From Oceanospirillaceae bacterium (lineage in GTDB: Bacteria > Pseudomonadota > Gammaproteobacteria > Pseudomonadales > Oceanobacteraceae), in NCBI GenBank assembly GCA_024234265.1, contig JACKOM010000025.1, positions 1 to 20,542 on the forward strand: a DNA stretch of 20,542 bases. Reading direction: 5' to 3'. The notes under the pieces are model-generated. The model did no database searches. It had not been told where the DNA came from and saw only the letters and a program-made list of their open reading frames with translations. The first letter of the stretch is position 1; each line of letters begins with the position of its first letter. The translations under genes and the position numbers were made by a program. Of the stretch, positions 1-7,942 are shown piece by piece.

Positions 1-77
1 GGGATTTAATTGCCTGTATTTAAAAAGATCACGATCATAAATTTCCCCCCGCTTGATATGCATCATCCCGTTTGCCC

Positions 78-113
78 CCCGCTGCGACACTATGTCGCAG
101 GCGGGAACTTTTT
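78..113 (+). terminator. Rho-independent terminator or leader attenuator
   Basis: The arms TGCGACA (83-89) and TGTCGCA (93-99) pair around a 3-nt loop. The stem extends by C82-G100 and, past a bulged G101, CCCG/CGGG (78-81 with 102-105). A T-rich tract follows at 109-113. It ends about 40 nt before the first start codon at 153, so it either ends a transcript entering from outside the window or works as an attenuator in the leader of the 153-2494 operon. A weak promoter-like TTGCCT (10-15) lies upstream, and GATC-AC-GATC (27-36) is an imperfect dyad. Confidence 0.7.
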
Positions 114-152
114 ATGCCCGTTAAAATGACGCATCAATTTAAGGAGCAGCCC

Positions 153-1064
153 ATGCGTTATTTCACTTCTCTTGTGCTTTTAAGCCTGGCGTTAACCGCC
201 TGTAAAAATGAATCCGATAATGCATCCGCCACGCAGGATGATGTGCAGGTGCTGCAGAGCGAGTCCTACCGTTTTGAATTAAGCACCTTCAGCATGCAGC
301 GTGGTGTGGCCAGTGTGCAGGTACACATGGCCAGCCGTGATGGCAGTGTATTACCCGGTGATGCCATGGTGAGTATCGTGCCGGAAATGGATATGGGCAC
401 AATGAAACACGGTGCCCCCCTGGCACCTGCCTCCGGTGAACTGGATGCCAGTGCGAATTTTTCTACCCATATTTATTACCTGATGAACAGTTCGTCTGAG
501 ATGGGTTCCTGGAATTTAACAGTGAGTTATAACGGCGAAAGCGTTGATTTCCCTGTGACGGTCAGCGATGTAAATAAAGTGGTGCTGAAAAATGCGGCCG
601 ACACCCTGAGCAGTGGTATGTCGAGCGGGGCCCGTCAGTATTTTATGTTTGTGCCACACCTTGGCCTGCACAACGGCACAGATGCCCATGTGGAAATTTA
701 TCTGGCAGCAAAAGAGGGCGCATACAGTTATCCCGGTATTGCAACGGGCGTAACCCTGAATACGGAAACCGCCAGTGAATTTACGGTTAATTCCGTGGCC
801 ATCAGCATTTGCCCTGTGGCGGCTGCTGTTGATTGTGAAACGGAAGAAAGCTGGACTGCCTTAATTGCGGATGAAAACACCGCCGGTTTATACGGTGTGG
901 AAGCTGTGATTGAAGGTTATTCAAAAACCGGTGCGTTTAATGTGCGCCTGCAGGTCAACGGCAACACCTATACCACCACAGGTAATGCTTACGATGCAGA
1001 ATTAAATCCGGGCGCCGATGGCCTGTTCGATTTCAGCGAAGTGGAAACGATGAATGGCATGTAA
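153..1064 (+). CDS. Lipoprotein with YtkA/FixH-like domain, putative metal handling
   Basis: A 303-residue exported lipoprotein of uncertain role. The start at 153 has AAGGAG at 141-146 and gives a clean lipoprotein signal ending in LALTAC, lipidated Cys17; a longer frame from 72 has no such logic. Residues about 38-140 resemble the beta-sandwich of YtkA/FixH-like proteins, with a Met/His-rich stretch (M79-D-M-G-T-M84-K-H86) followed by a G-S-W-N-L-T-V strand typical of that fold. Residues about 145-300 form a second region I do not recognise. The Met/His cluster is compatible with copper binding, which is inference. It overlaps the next gene by 11 bases and is first in a three-gene unit with an outer-membrane barrel and a thioredoxin-fold lipoprotein. 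The first-domain assignment is moderate. Confidence 0.75.
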   Translation: MRYFTSLVLLSLALTACKNESDNASATQDDVQVLQSESYRFELSTFSMQRGVASVQVHMASRDGSVLPGDAMVSIVPEMDMGTMKHGAPLAPASGELDASANFSTHIYYLMNSSSEMGSWNLTVSYNGESVDFPVTVSDVNKVVLKNAADTLSSGMSSGARQYFMFVPHLGLHNGTDAHVEIYLAAKEGAYSYPGIATGVTLNTETASEFTVNSVAISICPVAAAVDCETEESWTALIADENTAGLYGVEAVIEGYSKTGAFNVRLQVNGNTYTTTGNAYDAELNPGADGLFDFSEVETMNGM

Positions 1065-2001
1065 AACCCTCACCGGCCTGATATTGCTCGCGGCCAGTGC
1101 CGCGGGCCATGCTGCCTCCTGTTGTGGTGGCGGCGCTGGCTCAGCCCTGATTCTGCCGAAATTTAACCAGAGCATGTGGAGCATCAGCACCACTGCCGAA
1201 CATTATGATGGTTATTGGGATCAGTCCGGCCGCCATAAGGATGATCCGGACGGCTCTGAATTAAATCAGTACACCCTCAATGCCGGTTATGTGCAGCGCC
1301 TTGCGCCCAACTGGCAGCTGGGGGCCAGCTTGCCTTTAGTGATGAACGACAACCAATACAGCGGTGACGCCAACCGCAATACCGCTTTGGGTGATGCAAG
1401 TGTATTTGTCTGGTACGAAACCTTCGACAACGTCACCTGCATTTACAAAATCCGTGGCTGGCAGTCCCTGCGCCCGTCGGTGTATTTAGGTGCCAATTTG
1501 GTATTGCCCACCGGCATCAGCCCTTATACCGGCCATGTGGATAACAGCGCGCAAACCACAGGGCGCGGTTTTTACCGGTTGGATGCCAACCTGAGCATCG
1601 AAAAAACCATTTATCCCTGGAGTGCGGCGTTTAACTACAGCCATGGTGAATATCTCTCACGCATGGTGAATAACGAATACGGCACTGAAGTTGAGCCCTA
1701 CCGTAAAAGCCCCGCAGCGCGGCGCAGTTTAAGTGGCTCTCTGGCCTATACCTGGTTTTTCAGCAGCCTGGATATGCTCAACCTGAGTTACGCCTACAGC
1801 GAATTGCACGAGGGGCAGGGCACGATTGACGGCACAGCCGACAGCAGCTCGGATTTCCATAAAATCAGTCACAGCCTGAGCCTGGGTTATGTCAGCCCGG
1901 CGCGGGACTGGAACAGCAAAATCAGCATCAGCGATGCCCTGCGTGGCCACGGCACTGTGGATACCCAAAGCCTGAGCCTGGAGTTCAACCGTGTTTATTA
2001 G
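1054..2001 (+). CDS. Outer-membrane beta-barrel protein, transporter-like
   Basis: A 315-residue protein with a Sec signal peptide (cleavage probably after AGHA, residue 20). The mature N-terminus carries C23-C24 and a glycine run (ASCCGGGAG), an unusual paired-cysteine motif that could bind metal or form a disulfide. The remainder alternates polar and hydrophobic residues in strands (for example YTLNAGYVQRLAPNWQLG and LSGSLAYTWFFSS) and ends in FNRVY, an aromatic terminus as in BAM-assembled barrels. No known substrate-specific family is recognised. The start ATG lies inside the end of the previous gene (11-base overlap) and the 3' end overlaps the next gene by 11 bases, so the three are co-translated. 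Likely role: outer-membrane channel of a small envelope system, perhaps for metal (inference). Confidence 0.8.
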   Translation: MACKTLTGLILLAASAAGHAASCCGGGAGSALILPKFNQSMWSISTTAEHYDGYWDQSGRHKDDPDGSELNQYTLNAGYVQRLAPNWQLGASLPLVMNDNQYSGDANRNTALGDASVFVWYETFDNVTCIYKIRGWQSLRPSVYLGANLVLPTGISPYTGHVDNSAQTTGRGFYRLDANLSIEKTIYPWSAAFNYSHGEYLSRMVNNEYGTEVEPYRKSPAARRSLSGSLAYTWFFSSLDMLNLSYAYSELHEGQGTIDGTADSSSDFHKISHSLSLGYVSPARDWNSKISISDALRGHGTVDTQSLSLEFNRVY

Positions 2002-2494
2002 AGCCTTTTTCACAGCCCTGCTGCTCACCTTAGCCGGCTGCCAGCAGGATTTAATGCCCAGCGGTGAGGATATCCGCGACAGCAGCGTGCCCGGCATCAG
2101 TGAAGATTTCAGCGTCAGCCTGAGCGATGGCAGCACCTACAGCCTGAGCAGCGCATTAAGCACACACGATGCTGTAGTGCTGTATTTCACCATGTGGTGC
2201 CCGGTGTGTGATGAGCACATGCAGCACCTGCGTGATGCCTTTGTGCCGGTATACGGCAATGTGCAGTTTGTGCTGGTGGATTATGTCAGCGACAGCATCA
2301 GCGCCACCTACAAAAACCAGCGCAGCGCGGGTTATCTGGATTTTCTGACCATCAGCGATCACCAGAACCTGCTGCAAAACATGTTTGCCGGCACCATGGG
2401 CACCACAGTAGTGATCGACAAAAACTTCGTGGTGCAAATGGCCGAAGGTTTCAAAACCGGCGAGCAGTTACAGTCGGTATTAAACGCCCTGTGA
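1991..2494 (+). CDS. TlpA/ResA-like thioredoxin-fold lipoprotein lacking cis-Pro
   Basis: A 167-residue lipoprotein starting at GTG (1991) with GGAG at 1980-1983. The signal MFIRAFFTALLLTLAGC puts the lipidated Cys at 17. Residues about 35-167 form a thioredoxin-like domain of the TlpA/ResA type: a beta-hairpin (FSVSLSDGSTYSL), then VVLYFTMWCPVC with the redox pair C70/C73, and the late strand TTVVIDKN. In the family the residue before TT is a cis-proline; here it is Gly137 (T-M-G-T-T). In thioredoxins loss of this proline lets the active-site thiols coordinate metal, so a metal-binding or isomerase-like role is possible. It sits third in the operon behind the lipoprotein and barrel genes with an 11-base overlap. 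Likely anchored in the periplasm, maintaining thiols or metal on its partners. Confidence 0.85.
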   Translation: MFIRAFFTALLLTLAGCQQDLMPSGEDIRDSSVPGISEDFSVSLSDGSTYSLSSALSTHDAVVLYFTMWCPVCDEHMQHLRDAFVPVYGNVQFVLVDYVSDSISATYKNQRSAGYLDFLTISDHQNLLQNMFAGTMGTTVVIDKNFVVQMAEGFKTGEQLQSVLNAL

Positions 2495-2525
2495 GGCAGG
2501 CGGCTGGCCATTGGCCGCCGCTGCC
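2495..2525 (+). other. Strong GC hairpin after the TlpA-like gene
   Basis: The arms are GGCA-GCGGC-GGCC and GGCC-GCCGC-TGCC. They make 13 base pairs with two single bulges (G99 and T505 in 2499 and 2505) around an ATT loop, beginning directly after the stop codon. No T-run follows, so it is not a classical intrinsic terminator. It may protect the 3' end of the three-gene transcript or separate it from sufE. Confidence 0.55.
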
Positions 2526-2565
2526 CGTACAATCGCGCCTTTCCTGATTGAACGGCAGTATTCCC

Positions 2566-2991
2566 ATGCATAACCCCTTTGGTATTGAAATCACCCCGGA
2601 TGAGATAGTCGACACCCTGAGTTTTTTCGACTCCTGGGAAGAGCGTTACAAATACATCATCGACTTAGGCAAACAGCTGCCCGGCATGGCCGATGAGCTG
2701 AAAACCGAACAGCGTCTGGTGCGTGGCTGCCAGAGCCAGGTATGGATCGAACCCGGCATCGAAGGTAACAAGCTGGTATTCCAGGTCGACAGCGACGCCC
2801 ACATAGTGCGCGGCCTGCTGGCGGTGGTGATGAGCGCCTACAACCACAAATCCGCGGCGGACATTCTCGCCTACGATATCGAAGGCTTTTTCGGCCAGCT
2901 GGATCTGCTCAAACACTTAAGCCCTACCCGGGGTAACGGCCTGCGCGCCATGGTGCAGCGCATCCGTGACTTTGCCGCCGCACAAAGCTGA
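2566..2991 (+). CDS. sufE: SufE-family cysteine desulfurase sulfur acceptor
   Basis: A 141-residue protein of the SufE/CsdE family, which takes persulfide sulfur from a class II cysteine desulfurase (SufS or CsdA) and passes it to an Fe-S scaffold or other acceptors in the cytoplasm. The catalytic Cys is Cys55 in LVRGCQSQVW, the family signature; the region with RGLLAVVMSAYN and the C-terminal RGNGLRAMVQRI also fit. I chose ATG 2566; a TTG at 2548 would add six residues without a better ribosome site. No sufS/csdA or suf scaffold gene is adjacent, so this is an orphan gene whose partner must be elsewhere. SufE and CsdE cannot be separated from sequence alone. Confidence 0.9.
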   Translation: MHNPFGIEITPDEIVDTLSFFDSWEERYKYIIDLGKQLPGMADELKTEQRLVRGCQSQVWIEPGIEGNKLVFQVDSDAHIVRGLLAVVMSAYNHKSAADILAYDIEGFFGQLDLLKHLSPTRGNGLRAMVQRIRDFAAAQS

Positions 2992-3042
2992 GCGGCACCC
3001 GCCAAGCCCGCATGAAATAAAGCCCCTGATTGTTTTTTATAC

Positions 3043-3091
3043 AGTGGTAATATGCCGTCAATCGCGTATAATCCGCGGGTTTTTTAACCCG
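3043..3091 (+). promoter_or_regulatory. Promoter-like -10 box and leader hairpin of ndk
   Basis: A perfect TATAAT lies at 3067-3072; no good -35 is present (AGTGGT at 3043-3048 at 18-bp spacing is poor). The presumed 5' leader then carries a hairpin CGGGTT-TTTT-AACCCG (3076-3091), with TGGAG just before the ndk start. The strongly biased codon choice in ndk suggests high expression from its own promoter. Confidence 0.5.
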
Positions 3092-3119
3092 ACCTTCCAC
3101 TTGTTCCCTGGAGTCTAAA

Positions 3120-3545
3120 ATGGCCGTAGAACGTACTTTATCCATCGTTAAGCCTGATGCTGTTGCTAAAAACGTGATCGGTGAAATCCTCACCCGTTTC
3201 GAAAAAGCCGGCCTGAAAGTTGTTGCCGCTAAAATGATCAAACTGGACGACGCACTGGCTGGCGGTTTCTACGCTGAGCACAAAGAGCGTCCTTTCTTCA
3301 AAGATCTGGTTGGTTTCATGACCTCTGGCCCAGTTCTGGTTCAGGTTCTGGAAGGCGAAAACGCCGTTGCTAAAAACCGTGAGCTGATGGGTGCTACCAA
3401 CCCTAAAGAAGCTGCTGCCGGTACTATCCGTGCTGACTTCGCTGAATCTATCGATGCCAACGCTGTTCACGGTTCTGACTCTGCTACTTCTGCTGCCCGT
3501 GAAATCGCTTACTTCTTCAAACCAGAAGAAGTGTGTGCACGTTAA
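3120..3545 (+). CDS. ndk: Nucleoside diphosphate kinase
   Basis: A 141-residue Ndk, the usual length, which transfers the gamma phosphate between nucleoside triphosphates and diphosphates in the cytoplasm through a phosphohistidine. The active-site His117 is in NAVHGSDS; the N-terminal ERTLSIVKPDAV, the R-x-F-E-K-A-G-L-K-V segment and GATNPKEAAAGTIR are family signatures. The start has TGGAG at 3109-3113. Codon usage is visibly more restricted than in neighbours (CGT, CTG, GTT, GCT), as in highly expressed genes. Its own promoter-like box and following terminator make it a single-gene unit. In Pseudomonas ndk also precedes rlmN. Confidence 0.98.
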   Translation: MAVERTLSIVKPDAVAKNVIGEILTRFEKAGLKVVAAKMIKLDDALAGGFYAEHKERPFFKDLVGFMTSGPVLVQVLEGENAVAKNRELMGATNPKEAAAGTIRADFAESIDANAVHGSDSATSAAREIAYFFKPEEVCAR

Positions 3546-3568
3546 TTTTTATTAATTAACGCTCCCTG

Positions 3569-3592
3569 GAGGGTGGCAATGCCACCCTCTTT
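3569..3592 (+). terminator. Intrinsic terminator of ndk
   Basis: A perfect 9-bp stem GAGGGTGGC/GCCACCCTC (3569-3577 with 3581-3589), loop AAT, followed by TTT. It lies between the ndk stop and the rlmN start. Confidence 0.85.
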
Positions 3593-3614
3593 CAGTTGTA
3601 ACGTAGGTGACACC

Positions 3615-4745
3615 ATGACAAATCCGTCTCAGAAAATGAATCTGCTGGGTCTTTCCCCTGAGAAAATGAAGGACTTTTTTGTCAGTCTGGGTGAAAAACC
3701 CTTCCGCGCGCAGCAAATGCTCAAGTGGATACACCAGACAGGTGCAGAAGATTTCGACGTTATGACGAATATCAGCAAAGCCTCACGGGATAAAATCCGC
3801 GAAGTGGCCTGCATCGAATACCCCGAAGTTATTTACCAAAGCGATTCCAAAGACGGCACCCGTAAATGGGTTATGAAAATGCACGGTGGCAGCGCCATCG
3901 AAACCGTGTACATCCCCGAAGGTGACCGCGGCACCCTGTGTGTGTCCTCACAAATTGGTTGCTCCCTGGACTGCAGTTTCTGCTCCACCGGCAAACAGGG
4001 TTTTAACCGCGATTTAACCGTGGCAGAAATTATCGGCCAGGTATTTGTTGCCGCAAAAAGTTTTGATGTGCCCGGCGAAAAACGCGAACGCAAAATCACC
4101 AACGTGGTGATGATGGGCATGGGCGAGCCCTTAATGAATTTCGATAACGTGGTCGATGCCATGGCGTTAATGATGGACGACAACGCCTATTGCCTGAGCA
4201 AACGCCGCGTAACCTTAAGTACCTCAGGTGTGGTACCGGCCCTGTATGAACTCGCCAAAGTCACCGATGTTTCCCTGGCGATTTCCCTGCACGCCCCTAA
4301 CGACACCCTGCGTAACGAATTAGTGCCGATTAACCGTAAATACCCGATTAAAGAATTAATCGCCGCCTGCCAGAATTATCTGTCCAACCTGCCGGACAAA
4401 CGCAAAATCACCATCGAATACACCATGATGGAAGATGTGAACGATTCCCTCGAGCAGGCGAAAGAGCTGGCCGACGTATTACGTGAATTACCCTGTAAAA
4501 TTAACCTGATTCCCTTTAACCCGTTCCCGGCTTCAGGTTATAAACGTCCCAGCAATAACCGGGTTTACCGCTTCCGTGATTTCTTAACCGAACAGGGTTA
4601 TGTGGTCACCATCCGCTCCACCCGTGGCGACGATATCGACGCCGCCTGTGGCCAGCTGGTTGGTAACGTGGAAGATAAAACCCGCCGCAACGAACGTTAC
4701 ATTAAACTGCGTGAAATTCACGAGCAGGGAGCCAACCCGACATGA
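3615..4745 (+). CDS. rlmN: Dual-specificity 23S rRNA/tRNA adenine C2-methyltransferase RlmN
   Basis: A 376-residue radical-SAM enzyme that methylates C2 of A2503 in 23S rRNA and A37 of some tRNAs. The [4Fe-4S] motif is C116-x3-C120-x2-C123 (GCSLDCSFC). The two mechanistic cysteines are Cys109 (seven residues before the cluster motif, as in the E. coli enzyme) and Cys345 in DAACGQL, the methylated cysteine. GMGEPLMNFDNV and LAISLHAPND are further signatures. The start ATG 3615 has AGGTGA upstream; an upstream in-frame ATG (3573) lies inside the ndk terminator and is rejected. Its stop overlaps the pilW start by four bases (ATGA). First gene of the 3615-11297 operon. Confidence 0.98.
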   Translation: MTNPSQKMNLLGLSPEKMKDFFVSLGEKPFRAQQMLKWIHQTGAEDFDVMTNISKASRDKIREVACIEYPEVIYQSDSKDGTRKWVMKMHGGSAIETVYIPEGDRGTLCVSSQIGCSLDCSFCSTGKQGFNRDLTVAEIIGQVFVAAKSFDVPGEKRERKITNVVMMGMGEPLMNFDNVVDAMALMMDDNAYCLSKRRVTLSTSGVVPALYELAKVTDVSLAISLHAPNDTLRNELVPINRKYPIKELIAACQNYLSNLPDKRKITIEYTMMEDVNDSLEQAKELADVLRELPCKINLIPFNPFPASGYKRPSNNRVYRFRDFLTEQGYVVTIRSTRGDDIDAACGQLVGNVEDKTRRNERYIKLREIHEQGANPT

Positions 4746-5521
4746 CCGTATTCCGGTTTTTTGCAGTATTTGCCGTGAGCCTGAGCCTGGTGGCCTGTGT
4801 GACCACCACCGACAGCCGCTTCACGAAAAAAGAATCCCCCCAAAAAGCCGAAGAATCCTACGTGGCCCTGGGCCTGGGTTATTTAAATGCCGGTGATTTA
4901 AAACTGGCGCGTATTAAACTCGACCGCGCCCTGGAGCTGGAACCCGATTCCGCCCCCGCCAACGCCGCCATGGGCCTGTATTGGCAGCGCCGCGATGAGC
5001 CGCACATGGCCGAGCAATTTTTCAAAAAATCCCTCGACGAAGATTCCGATTACACCGCCGCGCATTATTATTACGGGCGTTTTTTAATGACCCAGAAGCG
5101 CAGCGAAGAAGCCTTAGAGCACCTGCAAATTGCCGCGCAGGATGTCGAATACAATGGCCGTATTCAGGCCAATGAAGATCTCGGCCTGTGTTATTCACAG
5201 ATGAAACGCCGCAAAGATGCCTACGATGCCTTTGGCAAAGCCTGGAAATTAAATCCCGACAGCACAGTGGCCACCTTAAATCTGGCCATTTTGTATCTCG
5301 ACGATAAAGACTTCGACCAGAGCAACCGCTGGTATCAGCGTTTTGAACGCACCATCGCCATCCACGAAGTGCCACAAAGCTCGGCCAGCCTGTGGGTGGG
5401 CATTCAGTTATCCCGCGCGTTAAAAGATAAAAACCGCGAATACAGTTATGCGAAATTGCTGAAACAGAATTTCTCCAAATCAGCCGAATACAAGTTATAC
5501 AGCGGAGCCCGCCGCAGATGA
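4742..5521 (+). CDS. pilW: Type IV pilus biogenesis lipoprotein PilW/PilF (TPR)
   Basis: A 259-residue outer-membrane lipoprotein, the pilotin that helps assemble the PilQ secretin of type IV pili. The signal ends in LSLVAC with lipidated Cys19. The body is a stack of tetratricopeptide repeats from about residue 38 (for example YVALGLGYLNAGDLKLARIKL, LELEPDSAPANAAMGLYW, then three or four more helix pairs). Position between rlmN and ispG is the conserved place for this gene. It overlaps both neighbours by four bases (ATGA), indicating translational coupling. The rodZ gene that usually follows is absent here. Confidence 0.93.
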   Translation: MTVFRFFAVFAVSLSLVACVTTTDSRFTKKESPQKAEESYVALGLGYLNAGDLKLARIKLDRALELEPDSAPANAAMGLYWQRRDEPHMAEQFFKKSLDEDSDYTAAHYYYGRFLMTQKRSEEALEHLQIAAQDVEYNGRIQANEDLGLCYSQMKRRKDAYDAFGKAWKLNPDSTVATLNLAILYLDDKDFDQSNRWYQRFERTIAIHEVPQSSASLWVGIQLSRALKDKNREYSYAKLLKQNFSKSAEYKLYSGARRR

Positions 5522-6633
5522 ACAAACAAGGTGCCTCACCGATTAAACGCCGTGTATCACGCAAAATCTGGGTAGGTAATGTGCCCATCGGTGGTGATGC
5601 ACCGATAGCCGTGCAGAGCATGACCAACACCGAAACCTGCGATGTGCAGGCCACCGTTGGCCAGATCGTGCAATTACAAAATGCCGGTGCGGATATCGTG
5701 CGGGTTTCTGTGCCAAGCATGGAAGCTGCCGAAGCTTTTGGTGAAATCCGTAAATTAGTGAATATCCCCTTAGTGGCCGATATTCACTTCGATTACAAAA
5801 TTGCCCTGCGTGTTGCCGAATTAGGTGTGGATTGCCTGCGTATTAACCCGGGCAACATTGGCCGTGAAGACCGCGTGCGTGCGGTGGTTGATGCAGCGCG
5901 TGATAAAAATATTCCGATCCGCATCGGCGTTAATGCCGGTTCCCTGGAAAAAGATTTACAGAAAAAATACGGCGAACCCACCCCGCAAGCGCTGGTGGAA
6001 TCCGCCATGCGCCATATCGATATTCTCGATCGCCTGAATTTCCCGGATTTTAAATTAAGCCTTAAAGCCTCCGATGTATTCATGACAGTGGCGGCCTACC
6101 GTTTAATTGCCAATCAAATTGAACAACCCCTGCATTTGGGTATTACCGAAGCGGGCGGCCTGCGCTCCGGCACGGTGAAATCCGCAGTGGGTTTAGGCAT
6201 GTTATTAATGGATGGTATCGGTGACACCCTGCGGGTTTCCCTCGCAGCGGACCCGGTGGAAGAAATCCGCGTGGGCTTTGATATTCTCAAATCCCTGCAC
6301 CTGCGCAGCAAAGGCATTAACTTTATTGCCTGCCCAAGCTGTTCACGCCAGAACTTCGATGTGGTGAAAACCATGAACGAACTCGAATCCCGCGTGGACG
6401 ATATTCTCACCCCGCTGGATGTTTCCGTGATCGGCTGCGTGGTGAATGGTCCGGGTGAAGCCAAAGAAACCGACATAGGTTTAACCGGTGGCACCCCGAA
6501 CCTGGTGTATCTCAATGGCGAGCCATCCCACAAATTAGGTAATGAAAACCTGGTGGATGAGCTGGAAAAATTAATCCGCCAGAAAGTGGCAGAAAAAGAA
6601 GCCCGTGAAGCTTCTTTAATTCTGAAAAGTTAA
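5518..6633 (+). CDS. ispG: 4-hydroxy-3-methylbut-2-enyl diphosphate synthase IspG
   Basis: A 371-residue enzyme (GcpE) of the MEP isoprenoid pathway, converting MEcPP to HMBPP using a [4Fe-4S] cluster. The three cluster cysteines are Cys272 and Cys275 (ACPSCSRQ) and Cys307 (GCVVNGPGEA), with the fourth ligand Glu314. The N-terminal TIM-barrel shows VPIGGDAPIAVQSMTNT and PLVADIHFDYKIAL. Length matches the bacterial short form. The start ATG overlaps the pilW stop by four bases. Electron donors (flavodoxin or ferredoxin) are not in the window. Confidence 0.98.
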   Translation: MNKQGASPIKRRVSRKIWVGNVPIGGDAPIAVQSMTNTETCDVQATVGQIVQLQNAGADIVRVSVPSMEAAEAFGEIRKLVNIPLVADIHFDYKIALRVAELGVDCLRINPGNIGREDRVRAVVDAARDKNIPIRIGVNAGSLEKDLQKKYGEPTPQALVESAMRHIDILDRLNFPDFKLSLKASDVFMTVAAYRLIANQIEQPLHLGITEAGGLRSGTVKSAVGLGMLLMDGIGDTLRVSLAADPVEEIRVGFDILKSLHLRSKGINFIACPSCSRQNFDVVKTMNELESRVDDILTPLDVSVIGCVVNGPGEAKETDIGLTGGTPNLVYLNGEPSHKLGNENLVDELEKLIRQKVAEKEAREASLILKS

Positions 6634-6642
6634 GGGGTTTAC

Positions 6643-7926
6643 GTGGCGCAAATTACCGCGATCCGTGGCATGAACGATATTCTGCCAACACAGACACCTG
6701 TGTGGCAGTACCTGGAAAATACCGTTAAAAATTTACTGGCCAGTTATGGTTATGCGGAAATCCGCATGCCTATCGTGGAAAATACCAGTTTATTTAAACG
6801 CTCTATCGGCGAAGTGACCGATATCGTTGAAAAAGAAATGTACACCTTCGAAGACCGCAACGGTGACAGCCTCACCCTGCGCCCCGAAGGCACCGCGAGC
6901 TGCGTGCGCGCCTGTGAAGAACACAGTTTAATTGCCAACGCCGCGCAACAGCGCCTGTGGTATGCCGGCCCTATGTTCCGTCACGAACGTCCGCAAAAAG
7001 GCCGTTACCGTCAGTTCCACCAGATTGGTGTGGAAACCTTCGGTATGCAGGGCCCGGATATCGATGCCGAATTAATTATCATGACCCACCAGTTATGGTG
7101 TGCGCTGGGTATCCGTAATGCGGTGACATTACAGATCAACACCCTGGCTAACGCGGAATCACGTCAGCAATATAAAGATGCGCTGGTGGCCTATTTATCC
7201 CAGCACACCGACAAACTCGATGAAGACAGCCAGCGCCGTTTGCACACCAACCCGCTGCGTATTCTCGACAGTAAAGATCAGAACACCCAGGCCCTGTTAA
7301 ACGATGCACCTGCATTTGATGCATACATTGATGCCGAATCACGGGAACATTTTGCCCGTCTGCGTGCTCTATTGGACGCCTCTGGGGTTACTTATGAAGT
7401 GAACCCGCGTTTAGTGCGTGGCCTGGATTATTACGGCAAAACCGTATTCGAATGGGTAACCAGCGAATTAGGCTCACAGGGCACCGTTTGTGCCGGTGGC
7501 CGTTACGATGGTCTGGTTGAGCAATTAGGTGGCAAACCAACCCCTGCGGTGGGTTTTGCCATGGGCGTGGAGCGTTTAATTCTGCTGCTCGAAACCTTAA
7601 ATGCTATTCCAGCCCATGTGCTGCAAAGTGTGGATGTATTTATGGCCGTGGCCGGTAATGTGGAAATTAACGCCATTACCCTCGCCAACGCGCTGCGTGT
7701 TAAGGTACCGGGCCTGCGTTTATTAATGAACTGCGGCCAGGGCAGCTTTAAAAGCCAGATGAAAAAAGCCGATAAATGCGGGGCCGCGTTTGCCTTAATT
7801 CTCGGTGAAAACGAAGCAGAGCAGGGCGTGGTGGCAATTAAACACCTGCGTGGCGACGCTGAACAAATTACCCTGCCACAAAATGAAGTGGCAGCATGGT
7901 TAATGACTAATCTCGATAAAAAATAA
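6643..7926 (+). CDS. hisS: Histidyl-tRNA synthetase
   Basis: A 427-residue class II synthetase that charges tRNA-His. It starts at GTG 6643, with AAGGGG overlapping the ispG stop, giving the canonical N-terminus AQITAIRGMNDILP. Motif 2 is MFRHERPQKGRYRQFHQIG (from about residue 111), the histidine-specific HisA loop is R259-G-L-D-Y-Y, and the C-terminal half of the catalytic core has AGGRYDGL and PAVGFAMGVERL. The anticodon-binding domain follows from about residue 325. Nine bases separate it from ispG. Confidence 0.98.
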   Translation: MAQITAIRGMNDILPTQTPVWQYLENTVKNLLASYGYAEIRMPIVENTSLFKRSIGEVTDIVEKEMYTFEDRNGDSLTLRPEGTASCVRACEEHSLIANAAQQRLWYAGPMFRHERPQKGRYRQFHQIGVETFGMQGPDIDAELIIMTHQLWCALGIRNAVTLQINTLANAESRQQYKDALVAYLSQHTDKLDEDSQRRLHTNPLRILDSKDQNTQALLNDAPAFDAYIDAESREHFARLRALLDASGVTYEVNPRLVRGLDYYGKTVFEWVTSELGSQGTVCAGGRYDGLVEQLGGKPTPAVGFAMGVERLILLLETLNAIPAHVLQSVDVFMAVAGNVEINAITLANALRVKVPGLRLLMNCGQGSFKSQMKKADKCGAAFALILGENEAEQGVVAIKHLRGDAEQITLPQNEVAAWLMTNLDKK

Positions 7927-7942
7927 AAATCAGGAGCGCAAA

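Noticed and set aside
27..41. Fur box upstream of the first operon
   Set aside because: GATC-AC-GATC only loosely resembles the Fur consensus and lacks the repeated GATAAT pattern.
5022..5720. A 232-codon minus-strand frame
   Set aside because: It lies antisense to pilW and ispG, with no domain or ribosome site.
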